A stretch of DNA of 64,000 nt, taken from the NCBI GenBank assembly GCA_037975125.1, contig CM075860.1, forward strand, positions 42,937,470 to 43,001,469. The letters run 5' to 3'. Origin of the DNA: Latrodectus hesperus (Eukaryota; Arthropoda; Arachnida; Araneae; Theridiidae). A program made the translations under genes and the position numbers. Below the pieces are notes generated by a model. The model saw only the letters and a program-made list of their open reading frames with translations, made no database searches and was not told where the DNA came from. Positions 46,976 through 61,900 of this stretch are shown piece by piece (position 1 is the stretch's first letter; each line of letters opens with the position of its first letter).

Positions 46976-49900
46976 CTGAAAGAAATGACAATATTACAAA
47001 CAATGCATCATTCAAGAAGAACGTTATGCCAACCGATGGTTGAGTGGTTAGCGTTCCTGACACTTAGTCTGCTGGTAGAAGATTCGAATCCCGGTTCGGG
47101 TATGGATGTTTCTTTCTGTGTTTCTCTGTCCTTTCTTCTGAGATGATGTATGAATGTGGCCCATCCTATAAACGGGTTTATGGTGATATAGCGTGGGTAA
47201 TGCTACTCACCTCGTGACTTGGTTCACAGGTGCCCACCGCGTAATGAAAAAATGAGTATAGTTTCCGGCCCTCTTGTGGTGAAGGGTAGATCACCCAGTC
47301 CAAAACTTTATTTAAAAAAAGAACGTTATTAATTTTATCTCAAATTATCGATGATATTTTGATTCTGACACTGCTTATCGGATATCTCATCAATTAAAAT
47401 CAATCGTAGAAGTTTAAAACTTTTACACTGAATTTGGTTTGTTCGTCGCTCAACGTGATATGTGACTGGTTTTTATATATTCATTTTTTTAGCACGCGAG
47501 GACTGATTAGATCGGGACCTAATTTAAAATGGATTCCGAACCACTACAAACATCCATACGCAAAGTGGGATTTGAATCCACGAGCTGTTGAACCAAAGGC
47601 AAGAGTGCTAACCATTTACATCTGTTTATTTTGACGAAGATGTTGATAAATACTGCTAAACTAATGACATTTATAACTTGAAGGCAATCAATAGTTTTAA
47701 AATTATATGACAAAAACATGCACAACCATACGCAATTTGCATAACACATCTCTCACTCTATACTTCTGTTTCTTTCATATTCCTCTTGAAAATGTTGACT
47801 CCTCTGAATAAAAAGTTTCTTTTTAAGGAATGCCCTCTATATTTGATATCGACGTTACACACTGTGTAGTAGATTGCAATTTTTGCATCATAATACAAGG
47901 TTAGGAACTATTTTTGAATCTGTTTTAAAATCTTGTTATTTCGTCATGAAAACGATATGAAATTTTATCAAAACTTGATTCAGACCAATTTAGAACTGAT
48001 ATTCAACAATTAGGTCAGTTACTAAACAAAAATTTCATTAATAATAGTGGTTAATCGTGAGTATTAGTTATAAACTTTTAGCATAACTATATAGAATATA
48101 GAAAATGTCTCGTGGGGGGACCATATTTGGGATTGAAAAGTCCTAAGTTTGATTCAAACTATCGAACAACTGAAGTTCGATTTTCGCTTTCTACATGAAG
48201 TTTTAAGTACGATACAAGTGATAAATTTCACCTGCATCCAGTATTTAAGGAAAATTTTCTATCATATTTCCCATTTAATTTCAGCTATGTACAATAGAAT
48301 TCTCGTCCAAGAAATATAATAAAACCCATTTCAGACTGAAAATCAATTTTTTTTTTTTAAATTTTTAAATAATTCATATAATGAACTTGCTCATGTAATT
48401 GAGTGAAAAAACTTTCGGTTTCTTAATTTCGGTATTTTGCTCGGTTGGACCATATTGAAAGAAAGATAAAGACAAGAGTGAGAAGAATTATAAGCTAAAA
48501 AATCGAATAAAGTTTAAAAAAGAAAGTTGCTTGGTTGATAATTGTAACGATTTAATCGCCATGAAAATAAAGAATTGGAAATATAAGGCAAAGAACAGGA
48601 AAATTAGAGGGGCCTTGCTTAGTAAGTCAATGCCCACCCCTGAATGTAGCGCTCTGAAAGAAAAAATCCATAATTAGGTTACAGAATGAAACGAATTTTA
48701 ATTCAGTAAAATCATATTTTGCTTCTGCAACCTAATAATCATTATTTTAGTCGTTTTTACATGAAATTTTTGCATAACGGGTTTAATTGCTTTTGCACAA
48801 CGGCCATTTTTTTGCACATGGATTTTGAGTAAACAGAAACTTATTGCTCTAACACCGAAATCCGAATGAAGAAGGGGATTCCGAAACACTACAAGCATCC
48901 AAGTCAAAGACGGTTTGATTTGTTTTTCACTCGAGGGTCATTTTTTATAAATGAGGGCTAACTTGACCGGACAGCGAAGTTTAAAGTGAATTCTGAACTG
49001 CAAGGATAGTAGGAGGTGGGATTCGAATCAACGAACTATTGAACTGAAGACAAGAGCGATCCCTATTGTCTATCAGCTCGTCCTTTTGCATACACATCAA
49101 TTTGATAAAAAATAAAGTGAATTACAAGCCACTGCAGTCAAAAAGAAGTCGAAATTGAATCTGCGAACTAATATTAAAGCGGAAATCAGATGACTATTTC
49201 ATTTCCAACTTGAAAGTACATTTTCAAAAGAAACAAACTATAAACCAGTGCGGTTTCTTGCACTTGTTTTTTTAGTCTATGATGATTTGGATATTAATAC
49301 AGCTTAATTATTCTCGTAAAAAAGATATTTTAAAAAATCAACATAATTCTACTCGGAAGAACATGCTAATGCAACTAGACCACTTTGTAAGCCCAAAGCA
49401 AAATTAATATTTTTTTTAACATTCCGACATTTATTTTGGTATTTTAATCATCAAATAATAAGACTGAACTAATAGCTCAATAACCATAGCGTTGTCTTTC
49501 ATAGTAAAGTTTCGTGAGTTCAATTCCCACATCAGATGTGAATGAATGCCTGTAGCAGTTCGGAATCGATTTAAGTTCAGTTTGATGCATTTTATGTTCT
49601 AAGTCAGGGATAGCGAACCAATGGCACGCGTGCCACAAATGGCACGTTTGAAAATTTTGATGGCACGCACAAAAACAAAATTATTTTTTATAAGCTATCT
49701 TTTTTGATAGAAATAAATTAAAAATTATTAATCTACACTTAATTTATAATATAAATTTGTAGTACTGAATACCTATCTTAGTATGTTAACTGGAACCGTC
49801 AAATTATCCATTTTATTATTAAAATATCGCATGAATTCTCTCGAAGTATATGAAGATGCGCATCAGATAAAAAAATTTTGCTCATCCAGTTTCGCCTTCT

Positions 49901-52900
49901 AATGTTATTGCATGTTGTTGCCGTCGCAGCGCTCGAATCAGACGACAGACTTAGTCATTTTTAGTAACCATTGTCTTTGAAACTTCACACAGTGACTTGT
50001 TAGAAAATATAACCCTTTATTGTAAATAGATATAGTGTTATTTTAGGTTAATATTTTTACATATTATTTCAAATTTTATATTCTGCATTCGTTTGTAAGA
50101 ACATATTGTGTCACGACTGAAGTTTTAACATGCAACAACCTTAAGCCATTAAAAGTTACTAAACTTATAATTTATGTGGCTTATTTTTGAATAAAAAATA
50201 TTTTAATATTATGAGAAATTATTTTATCCTTAAATCAGTATAAAATATAGAAATAATTAGTAAAATTACCTTGAATTAATTTATTATTTTCTTGTGTTGG
50301 TAATATTTTTAGTACTTTAATATGTAAAGAAATATGTTCTTCCAAACGAATATAGATTATATTATTTATTTTATAACACTATTATTAAAATATATATTTT
50401 TAGAATTATTTATTGGATAAAATAAATAAAATTGCAGAAGATGAAATTCTAATTACATGGAATTCAATTCCTAACACGTTTAATTGTTTAAAAATATTAG
50501 CAAAGGCAATTTTATCAATATTTTCATCGGAAATGTGAGTCTGTATTTTCAGAATTATATTTTATAAAAAATGAGTCTAGCTCTGCATGCGTACTATTGA
50601 AATTAACTAAACATGAACCAGATATTAAATCTTTATCACCTTGTGTACAGCAATAAAAATCCCATTAAAAATAATTGTTTTTAACGTGAATTTTGTTTCT
50701 AGCATATTGCTTTTTGCAAAATATTGATTAATAAAAAATTGTTTAACTAAGAATTGCTTTTATTTGTTTATTTAATTATACTTACGTATATTTTCATCAC
50801 GCTAAATTTCGAAGGAAATTTTACTGTGGAACGTTACCTATTTAAAAAATAATTTTTATGTCGTTGTGGCACGGACATCAAAAAAGGTTCGCCATCCCTG
50901 TTCTAAGTTAACTACAGAAAAATAAAAATCGAATAGATACTATTAATAATTTATAAACTATTTTCACGTTCTTTAATAGTTATATTAATAAATAATTTTT
51001 TAAAGTAATAAAAGAAGAAAAAACTATTTTGTTATTTATATGTGCACTGTGAAAAGTTATTTTTGTGATTGCTTATATCTGAAACTATTTCCATATCATT
51101 CATAATTTCCTCTCTTACCTTAAATATTTATTAAGTGAGAGTACTTTCATTTGATAATTTGATGTTAAAAGTTTGCATAAATATTCAAATAATTTATTAA
51201 AATATTATTGGTATAAGTTGTGAAAAATGTTCTTTTTTAAAAAACTGAAAAAAATTGCTTACGAACTATTACACATTTACTTATTATTTCTCACTTTTTG
51301 AAACATACAATAAACTTGTTTCTTACTTTTCGTAATATTAAGTAATTTATTAGTTTTTATGTTACACTATCACATATAACATAAAATACATGGAAGTTGG
51401 TTTAAATAACGAACTTGGTATAAAAAAAAAGCACAACTTGTTTGTAAAACCATTCACTACTCATATATACCTATCATTCATTTTTTTCAAAAGTATTTGT
51501 GAAACATCAAAGCAAAAAGCTAATCTGAAAACAACCATCCATCAGAAAAGGAAATAAAGAACAAACAGGATGACAGGACACTAATTCCTTTTATAAGAAC
51601 ATTTTCATTTCCTCTCATTTTTAAAAGAACTGAAATCTGAACAACATTGCGTTTGGCTTTAGAAAAAAATACTAACAGTATTTTCTTTCAGCTAGGCGTA
51701 GTGGACAGGACAAAGTTCCTGCTCGTGTCGTCTTTTGGCGAACATGCCTCAGGAATTTGGACATCCATCAGGTAAGACACACCACTCCCGATAGGAAAGA
51801 TAATTAAGAAAGACAGAAAATAGCTGATAAATAAGCGCCAGTACGTGACCAGATTGTAGCCAAGCCTGCAGAAGTATCCTCCCAAACACGAGCCTTCTGC
51901 GGAAGAGGCAGCCGGTTTTCCAAGTGGAAGAATCCACCCCGCTGTCTAAATTGCGAAAGTTGCCTTTTCGGCAACCTCTGCCACAATATATGGGGACTTT
52001 ATTTCATATAATGATATAAATCCACTCACTTACCGCAGGAGGTGATGTTTTATGGATGTCTCGGCGGGAATTTAGAGCTGCGTAAAAGGAGATAAAACGA
52101 AGTGGAATTATGGTGTCGTCTTGAATCTTAGAGAAGATGGTTAACAAAATCGAGGATTGGAATATTTTGCGCAGCACTGGATACTTCATTTGTTGGTACA
52201 ATGACTTTTAGAGATGGCTTATCTTTTTTTACTGTTTATAGTGCTATATTGTAATTTAGAAGTCTAGATAAAAAAGTAAGCGGATTTATTGCGCCTCAGA
52301 TATTTCATATCCAGAAATTATGAGTGCACCATGAAGCTACTGTTCCTCTAGATGTTACCACCAGATTACAGCTCTGAATGACAACTCTTAAATCGTTTAA
52401 GATTTTATATATACTGATATATATTATAAAGAATTTAATTATTTATACGAAATATGAATACTTCAAAATCTAAAGTAATATTAATTTATTTCCTCCGTAA
52501 GAATTCGACTATTTGTTTTGTTGCAAACGATTCCAAGTAAATTCTCTTTTTTCACAGAAATATTAGTTGTAACATGCACATGCGCGCAAACACACACACT
52601 TTTTTAAAAACCTTAAAAAATTTTATAATTACAATGCCTATAAGTAATGTATCTAATACATGATCCTAAGAAGCTGCTAAAAATTTGAAAATTTAAATCA
52701 TTATTCCTTTATCTATACATTTTATAAATTACAGCTAATAAATTTACATTGGAGAATACGGTACTTTCTCCTTAAGGGGATTGTTTCACTCGAGACTTTA
52801 CGCTTGAAAAGGATTTCAACATCCATTCACGACATGGGAATTGAACTCATGAACTAAAATCGGAGCATCATTTGGTTACTATGTCGGCTTATGCCCTTGG

Positions 52901-55900
52901 TGACTTCGGTAGGTTCGTCGTTTTACGGTCACTTTGGTTGCATGAGGGCTGATTGGAACCAAAAATTGAAAGTGGATTTCGAATGACCATAGGGATTCAC
53001 TCCCGAGGTGAGAGTTGAAACAGTGAACTGTTGAATTGAAATCCAAAGTGCTTAACATTCAACTGTGTTGACCCAGCCAGTTAACATATATGTGTGTGTG
53101 TGTATATATATATATAAAAACTACTAATTAGCTACTCGACAACATCAAATAAGATATAACATGCATTTTTTGTATGGATAAACAATGAAGATATTTTTTA
53201 AAATACCATTTTTAAAATTTTTTTGATCGATGAAATAAATTATTTTTTAAAATAGCAATGATTTTGCATTATGACAAACATTAAATCATTAATCAAAATT
53301 AAAATTGTAATTCATTTTAGTTATAAACATCAGAAAATTTGCATATAACTCATGCTATCATAATATTATATTACTTTCTTTAAAATGACGTATGTACAAT
53401 GAATAAATCTACAGAAATTTTCTAATCGTCAAAAGCTGTACTACCTCTCAAAAAAAAAAAAAAAAAAAAAAAAGCAAACTGATGCATTGTGTCCGGATTA
53501 TTCCAGAATTGTGTATAGTTTATCAATATATTATGACAATTTTTTTTATAAATATATTATTTTTATTTTTTTCATATGTATTCAACTTAATACTGCTAAA
53601 TTCCTTTGCAATTAAGTCATTTTAATTTTGAAAGATAATATTGTATTTTTAAGTACTGATCTACTTATGATACTATATGTTTGCTTTTAAAGTTTCTTTT
53701 CTAATTGTTACTATGTAATGAATGTAAAAGGTGAAAAACTCAAACGTTTGCTACTTTTTTAAAATCTAGAAAATTAAACATTTGTTTCCTTATAATTGTT
53801 CTTCCTTAAGAAAAAATAATTAAGTTTTTTTTAAATATTTTTTGTTAATTTTTTTTTCAAATTAAATTTTTTAAGGAATTTGAATGATTTGTCCGTTATT
53901 ACGAAAATTTAAAGTAATGAATTTATTACAAAAAGTTACAGACTGACTTAAATTTTTAAAAAAATATTACAACTACTAAACATGTGAAAACTATTGTTTT
54001 TGCTAAATAGAAATCATCAGTTTAAAATACCACATGGGGATTGGTTTGTCGTTCAACGGTCATTTTTTTGTACATGAGTGCTAATTAGACAGGGACCTAC
54101 AGTTTGAAGTGAATTTCGAATCATTTTAAAATCAACACTAAAGGTGGGACTCAAATCCATGAACTGTTCAACTAAAGCCCACAGAGGTAACCATTCAACA
54201 CAAAATCATATCTGAATTTCATTGCTAATACTGCAAAGAATAAATCCTGAATTCTCAAGTCAAGAAAACTACTCATATTCATCATCGAGAGTGTTTTAGT
54301 CATTATTAATATCATGAGACAGATAATTTTCCTCACAAATCACAGAAATTCCACGCTAGAGCTATTTATGCTATGACAGATGACTATTCTACTCAGACTT
54401 CGAGTTTAAAGAGGATTTCGAGCTATTTACAAACATTCCGCCCGAATTGTGAATCAAACCCACGAACTACTGAACTACAGTCCGATTGCAAACTATTCAG
54501 TTGTCAACTGCAAAATGCACTTGCAATTTCTTTAATCGGAAAAAAAAACTATCCTAAATTTATTTTTAGTACAAAAACGAATTGAACTCAGATTTAAAAC
54601 TGATTCCAAATAAAAGAATGAAGAAACAGTCAAATAAAAAGCTACAATTTATTTAATATCTAGCTTTATACTGCCCTCTGGTGGTAAACGAATCCCAATA
54701 TCTTACACTGCATGAGGTAAAATAGCTAGTATTTGAGCAATGACTGAATTTAGAATATTCCAGCTTTCAAAAGATTAATCCTTTATGGATGAGTGACTGT
54801 GTTTTAATATTAACGAGCTGTTGTAGCAGATATCTATAATCTGCTGCTCGAAAATACTTTTGGTTTCATTTGTGCCTCAATAAAATACTTTAACTTCTAC
54901 TTTAAATTACTGTTTACAACCGACAAAAAATCTCTACGTAAATGCTTTCTAAAACCTTCTCGTTATTTCACATGTAATTTATTAGAAGATTCGGCACAGA
55001 TGCCGTATATTCAATCAAGCATGCCAAATTCTGAGTTTGGTGATTTTTTGGAGGATTTTCTTTTTATCAGGCAACCTAGTTTTTATTACATCATAGAGAT
55101 GGAGACCAATAAGAATTACGCAGAAATTCTATTTTGGTAGCCCTAGTATTTACGTCATCGAGAGAGGTCACATACGTCACCTTGGCAACATTTCCTAGTC
55201 GCCAAAAAAATTCAGAATTTGGCACGCTGGATTATACGGCAGCTGTGCAGAGGATTCTTTAGACAATTGTGTACACTGGATAAAATATTTGCATTCCATT
55301 GATAACCTAACATCTGTGTAAGAAATGTGTGATTGATAGTGTTTTAACACAGCAGATAGGTGAAAATAATTTATATCGTATCAAAATGATTGGTTCATAC
55401 TTATAGCAACGTATACGTTCTTTTCAAAAGAATTAAAATAAGATTGAAAAAAGTAGCTATAACTGAGAAGCTTTAGAAAGGGAAATTTGAAAAGGGGACC
55501 TTGTTTAATATATCCGAGAAAGCACTTGATGCATTCTGAGAAGAAAAATGCAATAAAAAAATGATAACTTCAACGAACCAAAATTTACGGCTCCACTTTT
55601 ATGATTATAGCTCAACACACAGTGTACTTTCGCCAATTCACGCACCATGATTTTATAGAAAAAATGTTTCTGCTGCAGATGCAAATGACCATAAAGGAAA
55701 ACGATCGCTTCCTTGAAGAAATAAAAGTTCGATCCGAAAGAATTTTTTTTCCCCACCATCTACGGAAAAGGCGGCTTGGACATCAAAGACAATTCGTAAC
55801 AACTGTGAAGAAATTAAGAAGGATTTGCAGCTATTCCACGGTAAAAATAAAAACAAAATAAAAAGGAAACGGTTCTCTGGTTCCACGCTGTAGTAACGAT

Positions 55901-58900
55901 TAAAAAAGAACACCTTAAAAGCAGTTTAAAAAAAATGGCGCAGTAAGCGGATTTACAGACGAAGTCCAATATTTTGGAGTCCAGTAAGTGGGAGGATGTG
56001 TGCTTGGGTGAGCTCTGGTCCATCAAAGCGCAGCCAATCCCCCGGGTTGGCTACATGGTCCGGCATTCAACGAGCTGTCCAACCAACCGGATGGTGCGAT
56101 GTTACAACACACTCTTTCAGAAGTAAATCATCTGCACGCTTAAAAATACATTGTAAGTCATAAAAACGGTTCTAAAGCTGATTGTGCACAGATTTATTTT
56201 AATACGAAAAATACAATTCAAGTAGAAGAATGTATTCGAAAACAATTGCGTGGGAGGAGGTATCTAATGACAATGATTGCCAGATAATACTTTGGAACAA
56301 TTATGATTTTAAACATAGCTGCCAAAAATAACTTATTCCAAAATAATAACTGGAATTCCAAAATAATAACTTCAAAATGCCATTGTCAGTAAAATGGTTT
56401 GTTTGTTGTTCTACTGTCCATTTTCAAATGAGGGTAAAATGGAACCCTTGACCGACAAATTATACTACACTTCTAAGTACTAAAATCATCCCAGTCCGAG
56501 GAGGGAATCGTACTCATGAACTGGTGAACTGAAAGCTTGCCTGCCAATCTGCCAAGATACCCGCTGTCACTCTGTTACAATTGCATTTTAACATGAATTA
56601 ATTTTAAAAATATTAGATACAACATTTATTCAAAATTTAAACTTAAAACTATTGTATTTTGCAAGGACTTTCATAACTGTATAGTTTATGACTAATATTA
56701 ACTTTAAAACTAAATGAATAGTATTTCTAACCAAAAAAAGATATTTCTATAATATATCTTATATTCCTCAAAACAAACTATTACTATAATTTTTGGAAAA
56801 TCCGATTAATAGAAAATTTATTAAACTGTAACCTTTAAAAATTATAAAACAATACTTAATGCAAAATAGAAAAATATTATTTTAATATGTGTTTTAAATA
56901 ATTTAAATATGTGTTTGTCACTTCAGTATTTTTTTCAGTATTCAGTATTCATTTCAATACACACGAGGTTTGACTTAATCGGAATCTATGGCTTAAAGTG
57001 AGTTCTAATGTATTACAAACATACAAATGTTCATGGTTCGAATTGGGAATCAAACCCATGAACGGTTGAACCACAAAGCCAGAACGATAACCAGTAGTTA
57101 TTCTGAGGTAAAAATAGCAAATGTAGAACAATTTCATCTATAGAAGAGTATTTCTGTCCGAAAAAAACAATTGATTGAAATATATAGTATTTATATATTT
57201 TACATAAATTATTAAATATTTTCTTAAATTTATTAGTTAAAAATAACATTTAATAAATAAGTAAACACCAATCTGTTGCTATTGTATTTTTACTGTTTTA
57301 TTTAAATATTTTCCGAATACCTAATTCATCACCAATGATACATTTTCTTTCATTATTTATTTTGCAAAAACTATTCCATTTTAACTACTTTAATTCCCTT
57401 CACATTTTTAAAAAGAGATATAAAAACTGTATAAAAATTAAAAAAGGAATACAATAAAAATTATGAAATATTCCCGATTTATATTAAATATTTTCATATT
57501 TATCAATTTTCATAAACTTTAAAGCTTAAAAAATTACAATTTCGCACAGATTTAATTTATTTTTCAATAAATGTATCTTTTATGGTGTTTTTAGTTTTTC
57601 AGTGTGTTTTTCTATGAAGTGAGAAGGCTATTTTTTTAAACTTTCGCACTTAATTTTCGTCAAAATTCATTTTTAAATAACAAAGAATATTTCCTCGTAT
57701 TTGAATTCCTAATTGTATTTATTACAAATATTTTAACCAACATAATATTCCTTAAAAGACAAAGGAATACAATCTTTCTGAAATATCTTTAAAATTAAAT
57801 AAGAAAAATTAACTTATATATAAATTGGTTTAGTTGGGTTCATTTGTTGTTCTAAGACATAACGTTTACTGTTACAAAAAGTTTATTATTAGTCTTGTTT
57901 TATTCGACTATGTACTATAAGTAGTCAAAAACATATTGCGTTCAAAAATTAAAACCTAGAAATTAGAGAAATACACGACTTGTGAAATTCTTATTCAAAA
58001 AAATCAAAATTTATTCAAAATATTATTCAAGAATAATGAACAGAATCGCGATTCCTACAAAATCAAGATTACTTTATATTATTGTTTTGCAAGCTACAGA
58101 ACTTTTTCTACCGTCTTGTTATGTATTGTCCTATAAAGTTATAGTAACAGTGCCACATTTTGGGAATAAAAATAAATAAGATTCATTAGTTTAATAGCAT
58201 TAAATTTCACACAAATGAAAATTTAAATACTAATTATCTTAAAGTTATAATTCATAAACTGCTTCTTTTTTATACAAAAAAAGTTATGCAAATAGTAAAC
58301 TGCACAGTAACATCATGAAAACGTAACTCATTTCAGATAAGTGGCAGGTTCGATATCCGACACAGACAAGTATTATAGTGAAAGGGTTCCTTTGGATTTA
58401 ATTAGTTCCATGCTGGTATAGAGTGGAAATTAGACAGTTATTAAGTATAATAATCAGAACATTCGACTATTAATCAAAATTAATCAGAGGTTGGCTGCGT
58501 TTCGCAGCAAGGATAGGTAAAAAACTAATAGCACAGAAAAAATATTAATTATTATTGTTTTCTCGGAACACGTACCTGATCTTCTCTTCCAAAACGTTGA
58601 CGATCATGAGGGGGAGGAAGCAGAGCAGGAAGGAGCAGAAGATGATGAGCATCATCCTGGTCAAGCGGATTTCGTCCTGCCGGTGGGAGAGCTGGCGAAC
58701 CAGGGGGGCCGGACTCGTGACTCCTCCCGGGGTCTTTGAAGGAGTCGGGGAGTGGGCTTCCACGTTCTTGCGACTCTTGTGCACCTGGGGAATAGTAAAT
58801 TCAAAAATTAATAGCTTTCAACTAAAAAATCGTTTCCGATCGTGTTCAGATTTCACTCTTTTATCATCATTCAATTCAAAAATCATCAATCATCAATTTT

Positions 58901-61900
58901 ATCATCAATGATTCAAAAGAATTTAATAAAGATGAATCAGATTAATATTTTTGCACCATGAAAATTTTACATTTTACATTGTCCGAAAATATAACGTTGT
59001 GTAGCTGCTTTTTTTTAATACTATTAAGTTAAATTTAGATATGCAGCTTTTAAGGGAAAATTTTATGTATCAAAGTTATTTATTGTTAGATTTATGTTTA
59101 ATTAAAAAAAATCAGAATTCAGGTTTTTGTTTAACCATTTTTCGGATTAATACAATTTTTAATAATACAATTAAAGGAAATAAAATCTAGCGTCTTCTTA
59201 TGGAACTTGTCTAGAGGTCAGCGTACCTGACTGCGGACAAGGAGATCCTGGGTTCGAATCCCGGTTCGGGCATGGATGTACTTTCTCTCTCTATCTATCC
59301 TGTCTTTGTCCTTTCCTTGTATGAATGAGGTGTGAATGGTTGCCTACCCTATAAACGGGTACCTATGGCATGTGTGTACTGAGGAAGTCGGACCAAAGGG
59401 AATTAACATAGGTAAATTTACTTTGCTTTAAACAAGTAAAAATGTGTAATTCTTTAAAAACATTAGCATAAAACACAATTTTTGTACTTCTCTTCATTAG
59501 TTTTTTAACTCCTTTTTTAGATGAGATCAAAAACAGAGCCAATAAAAGATAAGTTAATCGACATCTAATCGATTCCAATAGGAACATTGAAATTAAGTCT
59601 TAATGTTCATACTGCCAGATCTTGGAAAGATAAACCGTCCCCCTTTTGAACAAATTCGGGGCTTCACACCCCACAGCAAATTAGTAAATAAATTTATTTA
59701 TTTGATAGTCTTCGAGGCATGTCGGCTATAATGACTTGTCGACAGTAAACGATGCACATAAAAAGTAGGCATTAAACATTCCTCCTTTTGTGTGGAAATG
59801 TGAGAGTTTGGTTTATTTTACTTGTTTAACTATCACTTCCTGCACAAAAAGGTTTATTAAATCAAAACTTATAGTTTAAAGTGCCAATGCAAACACCTAT
59901 AACTGAAATGGGAATCAAATACTCGAAATACTGAACTGAAATCCAAACACTAATTACTCAACTGCCACCCGTGGAATTTGAACAGTTGAGCTCATTCAGG
60001 TGGGATGTTCCCCCGTCATCTGATCGAAATTCTACGATTCATAGGCTGATGGGTCAAATTCATTGTTCAATTGGTAGGGATGCACCTCACTTTTCAGTTG
60101 TTAACAAGTTGTGTAGCAATTTTGGCTGATTGGCTTAGGTTGAAAAAATAGAATGGTGTACGCTGAACTTCAGTTTAAAAGTTCGTGGATTTGATTCCCA
60201 TGCTCGACTTGGATGTTCATGGAGGAGACGAGGCTATTTTAATTAATAAGAACGAAGAAGCCAATACCATATCCGCATGAAGCAACGCTAGAGCGACAAA
60301 CCAGCAAAGACCGTCGTCCAGCTGTCGGATCACACTGCTTGATTTGGACTGTAACTTTAGTTGTTTTAAATTCATATAGACTGCGTGATTCAACCAAACC
60401 TACCTATTATACATGTCCACATCCAAAGTAAGAGTTAAATACACGAACTTTTCAGTTAAAAACACGAACACAAATTCGGAATATCGAATGGTGGTAGTTT
60501 AGGTTGCGTTTCTTCTCATTGCTTGTATGACATTGAAGTTTACGTCATTTCTTTTTTTATAGCCGGTGGATATGACTTAAAACCAGCTTAATAAACAATA
60601 AAGTGTAGAAATAGTAGTATGCGCATAAGAGTTTGTCGCATGTTTTATATATTTTTAACTCAAATTCATTAATAAGGTTAAATTGTGAAGGTTTCTCTTC
60701 GGAACTATATCTTCTTCTTCTTCTTAGAGTTGGGTTTGTATGTCATTGAGCACCTCTGCTTTTATCAGCATTTTGTACCATACTCCAAACCCAATATTTC
60801 CTAGTTCCAGTTGCTCGGGTCACCCATTTTATTAATAAAGTCCGATAACCCTTTCATGGAGTCTAGGTGTAACTCTCTAGCATAGATGATGCCTAAAGAA
60901 GTTAATCTAGGGAGAGCAAAAACCTCGCATTCGTAAATGATATGCTTGGCCGTTTCCTCTTGCGTATGACATTTCCTGCAGATAGGGTCTTGCTGAAACA
61001 GTCCCATTTCATGGAAGTGTTTTCTGAAATAGTAGTGCCCAGTTATGAAGCCTACGATTAAACGTATCTTCTGCCTACAGCATCTTAGAATTTCATAGGA
61101 AATCCTCGCTGATGATCCACAGACCATACTTTTAGCGTTGGTTTGACCAGGAATGTTGAGTCAAGCTTCATACACCTTCCGTTTTTCCCATCTAAGAACA
61201 TTGGTTTTTGCGGTCTTCAAATTGATCCCACAAAAAGGTTTGGAACTATATACATTCTTATTTTATATTAGTTATATTTTTGTATAGATAATAAACAATG
61301 TTATGATTTCTTCGGAGCGATGAAGAGGAAATGATCCAGAAATAAAGATTTTCTTTTAAGCAAATGTTTTATTCACAGAATTTCTATTGCAATGACTACG
61401 GTTACAATCGCTTGAATCTTTTACACATGGCAAAACAACAGCTTCTATAATGCAAAAAGAAACAAATTTCAGAATAGATGACTCAGGTATCAGACTTTAT
61501 TCTCAGAAATACCACTACTTGGCTGATGTCATTATTTATGCTCTTCCGACAACTATCCCAGGAAGCTTCCAGAACATTCCTATCAGAATTCCGCTTTTTT
61601 GTTGCTGTAAAGCAGTGTCATCCACCTGTATCTGTGGAGCCCAAGGGAATCCTTTCCACTATGTCCTAGAGTGCCCAGAGACTGAGAAATACCACTTAAA
61701 GAAGAACTCCCAACCGACCAACATGAAGTTCTTGAGATTTTGTTTGAAAGATCGTCCCCGCAGATTACTCCTCACAAAGCTGATGGTTCATCTCAACAAA
61801 CGAGGATTGGAACTTTGTCAGGATTTAGGCCCCCCCCCTTCCACAGACGATCTAGAAGACTCCACAGACGAGTCAGAAAACTATTCTTAAAGTTAACTTT

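Noticed and set aside
46558..47043. 161-residue plus-strand open frame
   Set aside because: It is antisense to the GPCR TM7/C-tail exon and owes its length to that exon's base composition.
58555..58911. 118-residue plus-strand open frame
   Set aside because: It is antisense to the TM6 exon of the GPCR and has no recognisable domain.
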